Of a stretch of DNA of 13,175 nucleotides, positions 1-6,460 are shown piece after piece. Source of the stretch: DASWRT01 sp036403035 (GTDB lineage: Bacteria > Pseudomonadota > Alphaproteobacteria > ATCC43930 > CGMCC-115725). Within the stretch, counting starts at the first letter, position 1; the number at the start of each line of letters is the position of its first letter. A program made the position numbers and the translations under genes. The notes under the pieces are model-generated. The model searched no databases. It was not told the DNA's origin and was given only the letters and a program-made list of their open reading frames with translations. Location: NCBI GenBank assembly GCA_036403035.1, contig DASWRT010000358.1, forward strand, positions 1-13,175. The letters run 5' to 3'.

Positions 1-1
1 T

Positions 2-931
2 GCGATCGTCCTCGGTGCTGCGGCCGGCGGCGCCTTCCCGCAATGGAACTCGAATGCGCCGGGCTGCCGCCGCGCCAGGAGCGGCGATCCGGCGGCGAAG
101 CCGCGGACCCAGGCGTCACTCGCCGTTTCCGGCGGCGACGGAGAGCACTGGTTCCTGATCAACGCATCGCCCGATCTCCGTGCCCAGATCGAGGCCACGC
201 CGATGCTCCATCCGCGGCACGGGCTGCGCTCCTCGCCGATTGCCGGCGTCGTTCTGACCGGCGCCGACGTCGATGCGATCGCCGGCCTGCTGACGATGCG
301 CGAGCGCCACGTCTTCGCGCTTTATGCGGCCGAGCGCGTGCAGGCGGTGATCGACGCGAACCCGATCTTCGGCGTGCTCTCGCCGGACTGCGTGCGCCGC
401 CGCACGCTGCCGCTCGGCGAGCGGATTGCGCTGTGCGGCGCGGACGGCGAGCCTGCCGGCTTTGAGGTCGAGTCCTTCGCCGTTCCCGGCAAGGTGCCGC
501 TCTATCTCGAAGGCGCCGGCTTCGATCCGGCCGCCACCGGCCTGGAAACCGGCGACACGATCGGTCTGGAGATCGCCGAGCCGGCGACCGGAGCCCGCCT
601 GTTCTACATCCCCGGCTGCGCGCGGATGACACCGGCGCTCGCCGACCGGCTGCGCGGTGCGCCGCTCGTCCTCTTTGACGGGACGCTCTGGACCGACGAC
701 GAGATGATCCGCGGCGGCCTCGGGCCGAAGACCGGACGCCGCATGGGGCACATGAGCGTGTCCGGCGAGGACGGCACGATCGCCGCCTTCCGCGACCTCG
801 GCGTGCGCCGCAAGATCCTGATCCACATCAACAACTCGAACCCGATCCTGATCGAGGACTCGCCGGAGCATGCCGCGGTGCGCGAAGCCGGCTGGGAAGT
901 CTCCTACGACGGGATGGAACTCGCGCTCTAA
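2..931 (+). CDS. pqqB: Pyrroloquinoline quinone biosynthesis protein PqqB (5' end cut by window edge)
   Basis: The frame is open from base 2 and reads VLGAAAGGAFPQWNSNAPGC almost at once. This is the N-terminal signature of PqqB, so only a few residues appear to be missing. Further family marks are the LINASPDLRAQIEATP stretch, LTGADVDAIAG at the place where true metallo-beta-lactamases carry HxHxDH, GLGPKTGRRMGHMS, and the HINNSNPILIEDSPE region near the end. PqqB has a metallo-beta-lactamase fold and acts in the cytoplasm in a late step of PQQ cofactor synthesis; an oxidative or hydroxylating step has been proposed in the literature. The stop at 929-931 is followed by a convergent LysR gene only 25 bp away. 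No pqqC follows, so pqqB ends its transcription unit here, unlike the common pqqABCDE order. Family identity is very secure. Confidence 0.97.
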   Translation, partial: AIVLGAAAGGAFPQWNSNAPGCRRARSGDPAAKPRTQASLAVSGGDGEHWFLINASPDLRAQIEATPMLHPRHGLRSSPIAGVVLTGADVDAIAGLLTMRERHVFALYAAERVQAVIDANPIFGVLSPDCVRRRTLPLGERIALCGADGEPAGFEVESFAVPGKVPLYLEGAGFDPAATGLETGDTIGLEIAEPATGARLFYIPGCARMTPALADRLRGAPLVLFDGTLWTDDEMIRGGLGPKTGRRMGHMSVSGEDGTIAAFRDLGVRRKILIHINNSNPILIEDSPEHAAVREAGWEVSYDGMELAL

Positions 932-936
932 GGCAA

Positions 937-951
937 CGCCGAAAGACGGCG
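937..951. other. Short GC hairpin between convergent pqqB and LysR genes
   Basis: CGCCG AAAGA CGGCG forms a 5-bp stem with a 5-nt loop in the 25-bp gap between two convergent genes. There is no T-run on either side, so it is at best a weak or factor-assisted transcription end for both genes. The stem is short and could be chance in GC-rich DNA. Confidence 0.25.
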
Positions 952-956
952 GCGGC

Positions 957-1916
957 TCACGCCTCCACGGTTTCGGTATCGGCGGTAGCCGGTTCCGAAG
1001 GCGCCTGCGCGGCCGATGCCGCGGCCTCTGCGAGGAGCCATGCGCGGAAGCTCGCGACGCGCGGCGTTTCCGCCGTCACGTCGCGGCAGACGAGGTAATA
1101 GGCGCCGTCGCGCGGCAGGCTCGTCGGGAAGGGCTGGACGAGGCGGCCTGCCGCAAGCTCTTCCGAGATCAGCGCCGGGTCGACGACGGCGACGCCGAGC
1201 CCGTCGAGCGCGGCCTGGATCACGAAGTTGCGCGTCTCGAACACCGGCCCGACCGACGGGTCGACCTCGTGTATGCCGGCGGCGTGCAGCCATACCCGCC
1301 AGTCGTCCGGCCGCAGCCGCGCGTGCAGCAGCTTGTGCCGCTTCAGGTCGGCAGGCGTGCGCAGCGGCCGCTCGACCGTCGCGAGGCCGGGATGGCAGAC
1401 CGGAATGAGCCGCTCCGCGAACAGCGGGTCGGCGTGCAGCCCCGGCCATGCGCCGCTGCCGAAGCGGATCGCGCAGTCGAAGCCCTCGCGCTCCAGATCG
1501 ACGAGGCGCACCGCGGCCGAGATCCGGACCTCGATGTCCGGATGCGCCGCCTGGAACCGGTGCAGCCGCGGGATGAACCAGCGCATCGCGAAGGTCGAGA
1601 GCATGCTGACGATGAGGATGCCGGACGGGCGCCGCGCCTCGAACTGCGCGACCGCCCGTGCGACGCGGTCGAAGCCCTCGCTAAGTCCCGGCAGCAGCCG
1701 CCGTCCGTCTTCCGACAGCTCGATGCCGCGCCCGGTGCGCCGGAACAGCGACGCGCCGAGCAGCCGTTCGAGCTGGCGGATCTGGTGGCTGACCGCGGAT
1801 TGCGTGACGCTCAGCTCCTCGGCGGCCTCCTTGAAGCTCAAGTGGCGGGCCGCCGCCTCGAACGCCCGCAGGGCGTTGAGCGGCGGCAGACGGCGCGACG
1901 GCGGCGTTTCGCTCAT
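957..1916 (-). CDS. LysR-family transcriptional regulator, GcvA-like
   Basis: This 319-aa protein has the usual LysR length and layout. A winged helix-turn-helix lies at about residues 12-70 (LNALRAFEAAARHLSFKEAA, then VTQSAVSHQIRQLE, then LFRRTGRGIELSEDGRRLLP). A periplasmic-binding-protein-like effector domain lies at about 95-300 (FDCAIRFGSGAWPGLHADPL is typical of the GcvA/TrpI branch). The C-terminal 20 residues are Ala/Glu-rich and probably unstructured. The ATG at 1916 is preceded by a very good Shine-Dalgarno (GGAGGTGAG, 8 nt before the start), which fixes the start. The gene is convergent with pqqB and lies downstream of the aldolase gene on the same strand, 188 bp away. LysR proteins often regulate neighbouring genes, so the aldolase is a possible target, but the ligand cannot be deduced. 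Confidence 0.93.
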   Translation of the reverse strand: MSETPPSRRLPPLNALRAFEAAARHLSFKEAAEELSVTQSAVSHQIRQLERLLGASLFRRTGRGIELSEDGRRLLPGLSEGFDRVARAVAQFEARRPSGILIVSMLSTFAMRWFIPRLHRFQAAHPDIEVRISAAVRLVDLEREGFDCAIRFGSGAWPGLHADPLFAERLIPVCHPGLATVERPLRTPADLKRHKLLHARLRPDDWRVWLHAAGIHEVDPSVGPVFETRNFVIQAALDGLGVAVVDPALISEELAAGRLVQPFPTSLPRDGAYYLVCRDVTAETPRVASFRAWLLAEAAASAAQAPSEPATADTETVEA

Positions 1917-1998
1917 GAGAATCTCTCACCTCCCCGGAGCGCAGATAAGCCGGTTGGGAAGACGCGAGGCAAGTCTCATCCGTCCGCAGGCGATTCGC

Positions 1999-2020
1999 CC
2001 GCCAGCATCAGTGCTGGCGG
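1999..2020. repeat. Perfect 9-bp inverted repeat (stem-loop)
   Basis: CCGCCAGCA TCAG TGCTGGCGG is a perfect 9-bp stem with a 4-nt loop in the gap between the aldolase and LysR genes. It covers the stop codon (2008-2010) of the small remnant frame described next. Neither strand has a T-run after it, so it is not a canonical intrinsic terminator. It could still slow transcription or protect the 3' end of the aldolase message. Confidence 0.5.
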
Positions 2021-2103
2021 CCGGCGATCCGCGCCAGCGCCGTGCCGTCGACGTTGCCGCCGCTGACGCCGCCGCCGGCCTCGCTGCCGGTTTGAAGGCG
2101 CAC
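2008..2103 (-). pseudogene. Possible C-terminal remnant of a threonine/serine dehydratase
   Basis: Directly after the aldolase stop (TAG, one base between), the minus strand carries a 31-codon frame beginning at a GTG. It contains GGGVSGGNVDGTALARIAG before its TGA. The S-G-G-N-[VI]-D stretch followed by a helix of the type LARIL is the characteristic end of the catalytic domain of PLP-dependent threonine/serine dehydratases. The rest of such an enzyme (about 300 residues) is absent; the sequence upstream is the aldolase gene in another frame. I infer a deletion scar joining the aldolase 3' end to the last codons of a lost dehydratase gene. The match rests on about 15 residues recognised by eye, so chance resemblance or a small translated peptide remain possible. 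Confidence 0.35.
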
Positions 2104-2104
2104 G

Positions 2105-2764
2105 CTATTCCGCGGCTGCCGCCTTCGGGCGCGGGCCGTAATCCTTGAACTTTTCGACGACGCGCTGGACCTCGTCGTCGGGGAGACAGACCGGGCCGCC
2201 GAGCTGCAACGTCAGGATGTACTGGTGCGCCAGCGTCTCGATCTCGACCGCGATCCACATCGCCCGCGTCAGCGTCGGGCCGATCGCGATCAGGCCGTGA
2301 TTGGCGAGGAGGCAGGCCGAACGGTCCTCCAGCGCCTTCAGGGCGTTCGCCGACAGCTCGGGCGTGCCGTAGGTCGCGTAGGGGGCGCAGCGGATCGACG
2401 GGCCGCCGGCCGCCGCGATCATGTAGTGCACCGCCGGGATCTCCTGGCGGCGGATTGCCAGCGCGGTGCAGTAGGTCGGATGCGCGTGCACGACAGCGTT
2501 GACCTCGGGCCGCGACGTGAGGATGTCGAGGTGGAACCGCCACTCGGAGGACGGGCGGAGAGGATGGCTCCAGCTCCCGTCCATCCGCATCGGCACGATG
2601 TCCTCGGGCTCCAGCTCGTCATACGGGACGCCGCTCGGCGTGATCAGCAGCCCGTCCGGTATCCGCACGCTGATGTTGCCGGAGGTGCCCTGGTTGAGGC
2701 CCAGCTCGTTCATCTTCCGGCTCTGCGCGATGATCTCGCGCCGCAGCGCTCCCAGCTCGTCCAT
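2105..2764 (-). CDS. Class II aldolase, L-fuculose-phosphate aldolase (FucA)-like
   Basis: This 219-aa protein resembles E. coli FucA over its whole length and is close to it in size (about 215 aa). Visible landmarks are LGLNQGTSGNISVR (21-34, phosphate-binding loop), LITPSGVPY (40-48), PSSEWRFH with the catalytic Glu74, the zinc ligands His93 and His95 in VVHAHPTY, HYMIAAAGG with Tyr114, the third zinc ligand His156 in NHGL, and VVEKFKDYG near the end. The family cleaves L-fuculose-1-phosphate or related sugar phosphates to dihydroxyacetone phosphate and an aldehyde; related members act on other 2-keto or phosphorylated sugars. All catalytic residues are kept, so activity is likely, but no sugar kinase or isomerase is nearby to settle the substrate. 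The Shine-Dalgarno before the ATG at 2764 is weak (GGGGCGAC). The gene diverges from the NUDIX gene. Confidence 0.92.
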   Translation of the reverse strand: MDELGALRREIIAQSRKMNELGLNQGTSGNISVRIPDGLLITPSGVPYDELEPEDIVPMRMDGSWSHPLRPSSEWRFHLDILTSRPEVNAVVHAHPTYCTALAIRRQEIPAVHYMIAAAGGPSIRCAPYATYGTPELSANALKALEDRSACLLANHGLIAIGPTLTRAMWIAVEIETLAHQYILTLQLGGPVCLPDDEVQRVVEKFKDYGPRPKAAAAE

Positions 2765-2807
2765 GTCGCCCCGTCCGTCCCCGTTCTCTCAGCCACTCTC
2801 GCCGCCG

Positions 2808-2831
2808 GACCGGTTCCGGTCAACCGACCGG
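2808..2831. promoter_or_regulatory. Triple GACCGG/CCGGTC palindrome in a divergent intergenic region
   Basis: GACCGG, TT, CCGGTC, AACC, GACCGG follow one another, so the middle arm can pair with either neighbour (6-bp arms). The cluster lies in the 161-bp divergent region between the aldolase (starts 2764, minus) and NUDIX (starts 2926, plus) genes, where an operator is expected. GC-rich background makes such arms less surprising, so this is a candidate only. Confidence 0.3.
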
Positions 2832-2925
2832 CGGGCGGAGCGTGCGGAGCGCCGGTCACGCCGGCCGCGCGATGCGGTATGGTCCGCCCCGGCGGTACGG
2901 CATGGCGGCAACGGAGGCGAAGAAC

Positions 2926-3576
2926 ATGGATCCGCGCTGGCTCGTCTGGGCGAAGGCGTTGCAGGCGATCTCTCAGACCGGGCTCACCTATGGCGGCGAC
3001 AAGTTCGACGTCGAGCGCTACGAGGCCGTCCGCCGGATCGCCGCCGAGATCATGGCGGCAGGCGGCGGAGACGCCGCCGACACGGCGGTCGAGACGATCC
3101 TCGACTTCTTCCGCGGGCAGAGCGGCTATGCGACGCCGAAGGTCGACGTGCGCGGCGCCGTCTTCCGCGGCGACCGCGTCCTGCTGGTGCGCGAGGAGAC
3201 GGATGGGCGCTGGGCGCTCCCCGGCGGCTGGGCGGACGTGAACCAGTCGGCCGCCGAATGCGTCGTCCGCGAGGTCGCCGAGGAGGCAGGACTTGGAGTG
3301 ACGGCCGTTAAGCTTGCGGCGGTATACGACCGCGGCAGATACCCGCACGTCCCGCTGCTCCCCTTCCACGTCTACAAATTGTTCTTCATCTGCCGCGAGG
3401 ACGAAGGCGGGGACCGTGCCGACGCTATGCCGCCGGCCGGGGCGGAGACGACGGAGGCGCGGTTCTTCGCGGAGGACGCGCTGCCGGACCTGTCGATGGG
3501 GCGCGTACTCGACTGGCAGATCCATCGCATGTTCCTGCACCACCGGGAGCCGGCGCGGCCGACGGACTTCGATTGA
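2926..3576 (+). CDS. NUDIX hydrolase with an N-terminal Nudix_N_2-type domain
   Basis: The start at 2926 is chosen because GGAGG lies 8 nt before it; the frame is open to 2842 with no comparable site. The resulting 216-aa protein begins MDPRWLVWAKALQAISQTGL, typical of the helical N-terminal domain (about 1-65) found in YjhB-like NUDIX enzymes. The NUDIX fold follows from about residue 70. The NUDIX box runs from Gly101 to Leu123 and ends REVAEEAGL, which holds the metal-binding REUxEE core (Arg115, Glu116, Glu119, Glu120). The first glutamate of the box consensus is Gln107 here. The family hydrolyses nucleoside diphosphates linked to another moiety, such as ADP-ribose or CDP-choline; the substrate cannot be read from the sequence. 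The next gene starts about 20 bp after the stop, suggesting co-transcription. Confidence 0.93.
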   Translation: MDPRWLVWAKALQAISQTGLTYGGDKFDVERYEAVRRIAAEIMAAGGGDAADTAVETILDFFRGQSGYATPKVDVRGAVFRGDRVLLVREETDGRWALPGGWADVNQSAAECVVREVAEEAGLGVTAVKLAAVYDRGRYPHVPLLPFHVYKLFFICREDEGGDRADAMPPAGAETTEARFFAEDALPDLSMGRVLDWQIHRMFLHHREPARPTDFD

Positions 3577-3596
3577 CGGCGAAGAGGAGGGGTGAC

Positions 3597-4337
3597 GTGG
3601 CGGATCGCTCGACGTCGGATGATGAAGCGGCGGCGGCCGAGGCGGTGCCGGCGCTGCGCTGCGCGATCGTGCCGGTGACGCCGTTTCAGCAGAACTGCTC
3701 GGTGATCTGGTGCGCCGAGACCGGCAGGGGCGCCGTCGTCGATCCGGGCGGCGATCTCGATCGGGTTCTGGCGGCGGCGCGGACCTACGGGGTCACGATC
3801 GAGAAGATCCTGGTGACGCACGCGCATCTCGACCATGCGGGGGCGACCGCCGACCTCAAGGCGCGGCTCACCGGCAACGGCGGCGGCGTCGCCGTGCCGA
3901 TCGAGGGGCCGCAGCGCGAGGACCAGTTCTGGATCGACCGGATCGAGGCGCAGGGCGCGCAGTACGGCATGGGCTGGTGCCGGCCTTTCGTGCCGGACCG
4001 CTGGCTGGAGGACGGCGACACCGTCACTGTCGGTGCGCAGACGCTGGAGGTCTATCACTGTCCCGGCCATACGCCGGGGCATCTCGTGTTCTTCCACCGC
4101 GGCGTCCGGCTGGCGCTGGTCGGCGACGTGCTGTTTCAGGGCTCGATCGGGCGCACCGACTTCCCGCGCGGCGACCATGCGACGCTGATCCGCTCGATCA
4201 CCGGAAAGCTCTGGCCGCTCGGCGGCGACGTGACCTTCGTGCCGGGACACGGCTCGCCGTCGACCTTCGGCGCCGAGCGCCGGAGCAATCCGTTCGTCGG
4301 CGACCGGGTGCTGCGCCGCGGCGGCTTCCCGGGATAG
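3597..4337 (+). CDS. Metallo-beta-lactamase-fold hydrolase, glyoxalase II/YcbL-like
   Basis: I take the GTG at 3597 as start because AGGAGG ends 6 nt before it. The in-frame TTG at 3573, overlapping the NUDIX stop, would put that ribosome site inside the gene. The 246-aa protein has a complete dinuclear metal site: THAHLDHAG (His75, His77, Asp79, His80), CPGHTPGH (His158), LVGDVLF (Asp177) and VPGHG (His218). The stretch GSIGRTDFPRGD is typical of the short YcbL-type glyoxalase II group, which lacks the C-terminal helical domain of classical GloB. Such enzymes hydrolyse S-D-lactoylglutathione or other thioesters in the cytoplasm; the true substrate is uncertain. It follows the NUDIX gene by about 20 bp, so the pair probably forms one transcript. 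Confidence 0.92.
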   Translation: MADRSTSDDEAAAAEAVPALRCAIVPVTPFQQNCSVIWCAETGRGAVVDPGGDLDRVLAAARTYGVTIEKILVTHAHLDHAGATADLKARLTGNGGGVAVPIEGPQREDQFWIDRIEAQGAQYGMGWCRPFVPDRWLEDGDTVTVGAQTLEVYHCPGHTPGHLVFFHRGVRLALVGDVLFQGSIGRTDFPRGDHATLIRSITGKLWPLGGDVTFVPGHGSPSTFGAERRSNPFVGDRVLRRGGFPG

Positions 4338-4399
4338 GCGTCGAGCCCGCGCGCCGCGTGAGGGCGAACGGAATGTACCGCGCGATGGGACGATATGCG

Positions 4400-4465
4400 C
4401 CGCCGCGCCGTTTCATTTCAGCGAGAGCGCACTATATCTGGTGGATCAACGACATTGAGGTGAGC
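4400..4465 (+). promoter_or_regulatory. Possible promoter and ribosome site of the 102-aa gene
   Basis: The 128-bp gap after the hydrolase gene becomes locally AT-richer. It holds TTTCAT (4411-4416), 16 nt, then TATATC (4433-4438), a rough sigma70-like pair with a poor -35. GAGGTGAGC follows immediately before the ATG at 4466. The terminator behind the gene supports an independent unit, but the promoter call itself is weak. Confidence 0.3.
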
Positions 4466-4774
4466 ATGAAAGAGCCGCAGGCGATGAGCCTCGAGGAGAT
4501 TCGCGCGGATTTGCAGCGCGTCGGCGTCACCCCGCGTTACATAAGCTTCGTGCTGCGCGAGCTGGCCGCCGTCGAGGAGCGGATCAACCGCGCCGAGGGC
4601 GCTAGTGGGAGGCGCGCCGGCGACAAGCCGCAGTACGATGTCATGACCGCGCACCTGAACGTATTGCGTCAGCACGGCATGACCAACCGCGACATGACCC
4701 TGAACCGCAAGGGCCAGCTTTTCGTCGAACTGGCCAACCGCGAAATCCAGGAAGAGAATAACGAGGCCGCCTGA
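4466..4774 (+). CDS. Small conserved-looking protein of unknown function (102 aa)
   Basis: The frame from the ATG at 4466 encodes MKEPQAMSLEEIRADLQRVG and onward to the stop at 4772-4774. GAGG lies 5 nt before this ATG; a second in-frame ATG at codon 7 (4484) has no better site. The protein is highly charged, has no signal peptide, no membrane segment and no cysteine, and looks mostly helical. A first half runs to about residue 45 (ISFVLRELAAVEERINRAEG). A linker with Gly/Arg/Lys follows, then a second half with HLNVLRQHGMTNRDMTLNRK. I do not recognise a domain. It has its own candidate promoter and a strong terminator, so it is probably a monocistronic gene. Clean codon structure and a good ribosome site make it a real gene; its role is unknown. 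Confidence 0.8.
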   Translation: MKEPQAMSLEEIRADLQRVGVTPRYISFVLRELAAVEERINRAEGASGRRAGDKPQYDVMTAHLNVLRQHGMTNRDMTLNRKGQLFVELANREIQEENNEAA

Positions 4775-4806
4775 AAGGACGGCATCTCTTCCTGATCGGA
4801 CGAACC

Positions 4807-4850
4807 AACATGGCCCGCGCCGGGATCCCCGCGCGGGCCGTGTTCATTTT
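4807..4850 (+). terminator. Strong intrinsic terminator after the 102-aa gene
   Basis: ACATGGCCCGCGC (4808-4820) pairs with GCGCGGGCCGTGT (4831-4843), with one G-T wobble, around a 10-nt loop. An extra A-T pair closes the base. TCATTTT follows at once (4844-4850), which is the classic plus-strand Rho-independent layout. The opposite strand has only scattered Ts after the stem, so it mainly ends the small gene's transcript and shields the convergent creatininase-family gene. Confidence 0.85.
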
Positions 4851-4871
4851 GGGCGAATTCGGGTCAAATGG

Positions 4872-5630
4872 TCAGGCGCTGCCGCTGGCCCACTTCCGGA
4901 ATTCGGCGGCGATGTCGGCGACCGCCGCTTCGTAGATCCGCCGCCCCGCCTCGGGCGTCGCCAGGCCGGGATTGGAGCCGATACGCCCATCGGGAAAGCG
5001 ATGCCGGTAGTTGGCGGCGTCCGTGAAGCCGCCTTGCGGCGCGATCGGCGGGTCGAGCGCCGCTTCCTTGATCGTCTCCGGATGGAGGAACTGCGTCACG
5101 GCGACCTCGGATGGCGTCGCATGGCTGCCTTCGGCGATGCCGTAAAGCTCCTTCGAGAGGGCATGGACGGTCGGCGTCTGCCACCAGTTCTTCAGGCGGC
5201 ACTCGACAGCCGGCGCGGCATTGGCGCTGGCGCCGGCCCGCAGGCTGCGTTCGGCATAGATCTCGGAGAAGGCCGCGGTGACCGTCGCGATGTTGCCGCC
5301 ATGGCCGTTGATGAAGAAGAACCGCTCGAATCCGTGGCGGGCGAGCGACTCGACGACGTCGCGGATCATCGCGATCAGCGTGCTGGGGCGCAGGGTAATC
5401 GAGCCGGCGAAGCCGAGATGGTGCTGCGCCATGCCGATAGCGAGCGTCGGCGCGACGATGACGTCCTCGGCCTCGCCGACGCCCAGCGCCACCTGTTCGG
5501 CGCTGATCGCGTCGGTGCCGATGAGGCCGGTCGGCCCGTGCTGCTCGGTCGAGCCGATCGGCACGATGATCGAGCGCTTCTCGCGGAGATACTCTTCCAC
5601 CTCCGGCCATGTCATGTGCTGCAAGCGCAT
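4872..5630 (-). CDS. Creatininase-family amidohydrolase
   Basis: This 252-aa protein has the size of the creatinine amidohydrolase family. It shows the motifs VPIGSTEQHGPTG followed by GTDAISAE (metal ligands Glu29, His31, Asp40), LAIGMAQHHLGFAGSITL (64-80), FFINGHGGN with His110, and GSHATPSE with Glu175. Family members are dinuclear metal enzymes that open cyclic amides or remove formyl groups; creatininase, FAPy deformylase and MftE belong here. The NGHGGN motif differs from the NGHYEN of true creatininase, so creatinine is unlikely to be the substrate. The ATG at 5630 follows a purine-rich GGAGGCGGAGG site. The gene lies 85 bp downstream of the CBS-domain gene on the same strand; that gap holds an 8-bp stem, CGCCTTCG/CGAAGGCG (5654-5687), without a T-run. 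Confidence 0.9.
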   Translation of the reverse strand: MRLQHMTWPEVEEYLREKRSIIVPIGSTEQHGPTGLIGTDAISAEQVALGVGEAEDVIVAPTLAIGMAQHHLGFAGSITLRPSTLIAMIRDVVESLARHGFERFFFINGHGGNIATVTAAFSEIYAERSLRAGASANAAPAVECRLKNWWQTPTVHALSKELYGIAEGSHATPSEVAVTQFLHPETIKEAALDPPIAPQGGFTDAANYRHRFPDGRIGSNPGLATPEAGRRIYEAAVADIAAEFRKWASGSA

Positions 5631-5715
5631 CGCGCCTCCGCCTCCTTGTTCGCCGCCTTCGTCGTGGCAGGATTGTCGGCGAAGGCGCGCCCACGGATCA
5701 ATCGACAGGGTCGCG

Positions 5716-6150
5716 TCAAACCCTCACGATGTTCAACTCGCGCAGTACCTCGACTTCCTGGATCTTCTCCTGGAGCCGGTGCTTCACGAGATCGCCGATG
5801 CTGATCATGCCGACGAGGTGCTCGCCTTCGATCACCGGCAGATGGCGGATCCGATGCACCGTCATGACGGCCATCATCTTGTTGATCAGGTCGTCCGGCG
5901 TGCAGGTGATGACGTCCGGGCTCATCAGTTCCCTGACCGGCTGTTGCAGGACGCCCGGGCCGGATTCGGCGATGCCGCGGATCACGTCGCGCTCGGAGAG
6001 GATCCCCGCCAGTTCGCCGCGCAGCCCGCGCACGATGAGCGCACCGACACGTTTCTTGCAGAGAAGCTGTGCGGCCTCCTCGACCGTGTGGTTGGCGAGG
6101 ATCGTGTAGACCTCATGTCCCTTGAGGCGGAGTATGTCGGCGATTCGCAT
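5716..6150 (-). CDS. Two-CBS-domain protein (stand-alone)
   Basis: The frame is open much farther upstream, but the start at 6150 is clear: AGGAGA lies 8 nt before the ATG and the protein then matches the family from its first residues (MRIADILRLKG). The 144-aa product is a tandem CBS pair, CBS1 about 10-62 with GILSERD at 49-55 and CBS2 about 73-128 with GMISIGD at 114-120. A charged C-terminal helix ends VLRELNIVRV. Such Bateman modules bind adenine nucleotides (AMP, ATP, NADH or SAM in studied cases) and serve as energy or redox sensors. No catalytic domain is attached and its partner is unknown. A second CBS protein is encoded 1.5 kb to the right. Upstream lies an AT-rich inverted repeat that could control it. 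Confidence 0.9.
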   Translation of the reverse strand: MRIADILRLKGHEVYTILANHTVEEAAQLLCKKRVGALIVRGLRGELAGILSERDVIRGIAESGPGVLQQPVRELMSPDVITCTPDDLINKMMAVMTVHRIRHLPVIEGEHLVGMISIGDLVKHRLQEKIQEVEVLRELNIVRV

Positions 6151-6460
6151 GGCTGCTGTCTCCTGCAGATCGGAGCGCCAGCGCGCCCGGAGAGGCGGTA
6201 GCGCGGCCGGCACATTCATTAATGATGGGGCCGCTGCGGCGGACCCGTTAATGAAATCTCTGCAATGATCGCCGTATGCGCGGCATGATCCGGCAATAGC
6301 GGGCATGTCCCTCGTTTTCAGGTCCACGGCCGTTGTCCGGCCTAAATTGCCGCTTGCGGCGGCAACGCCGTGCGCTCCCATCGCCGATCCTGTGTCTTTA
6401 TTGGGAACCCGCGCCGAAGTACGGCGGTAAGGCCAGCTTCCGCTGCACGCGGATATTGCA
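6151..6460. other. 310-bp divergent intergenic region
   Basis: This region separates the CBS gene (minus) from the alpha/beta hydrolase gene (plus) and should hold both promoters. The only clear structure is the TTCATTAA/TTAATGAA inverted repeat at 6215-6255. A GCCGCTTGCGGC-type hairpin near 6350-6361 is also visible. I found no good TTGACA/TATAAT pair, no FixK/Fnr box and no convincing small frame with a ribosome site. Confidence 0.6.
6215..6255. promoter_or_regulatory. AT-rich inverted repeat TTCATTAA-N25-TTAATGAA
   Basis: Two perfect 8-bp arms (6215-6222 and 6248-6255) stand out against the GC-rich background. Their centres are 33 bp apart, near three helical turns. The interval is GC-rich and can itself form GGG/CCC and CCGC/GCGG pairings. 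The repeat lies 65-105 bp upstream of the CBS gene start. It could be an operator for a dimeric regulator or a promoter element; no known regulator is implied. Confidence 0.4.

Noticed and set aside
116..871. Long minus-strand frame opposite pqqB
   Set aside because: It mirrors pqqB codons in a GC-rich gene, has an Arg/Ala/Asp-rich composition without family signature, and pqqB is unmistakable on the plus strand.
3573..3596. TTG start overlapping the NUDIX stop for the metallo-beta-lactamase-fold gene
   Set aside because: The strong AGGAGG site lies inside this stretch and points to the GTG at 3597.
4864..5694. A 276-codon minus-strand frame longer than the creatininase-family gene it overlaps
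   Set aside because: Its product is low-complexity Arg/Ala/Gly, while the overlapping 252-aa frame has complete creatininase-family motifs and a good ribosome site.
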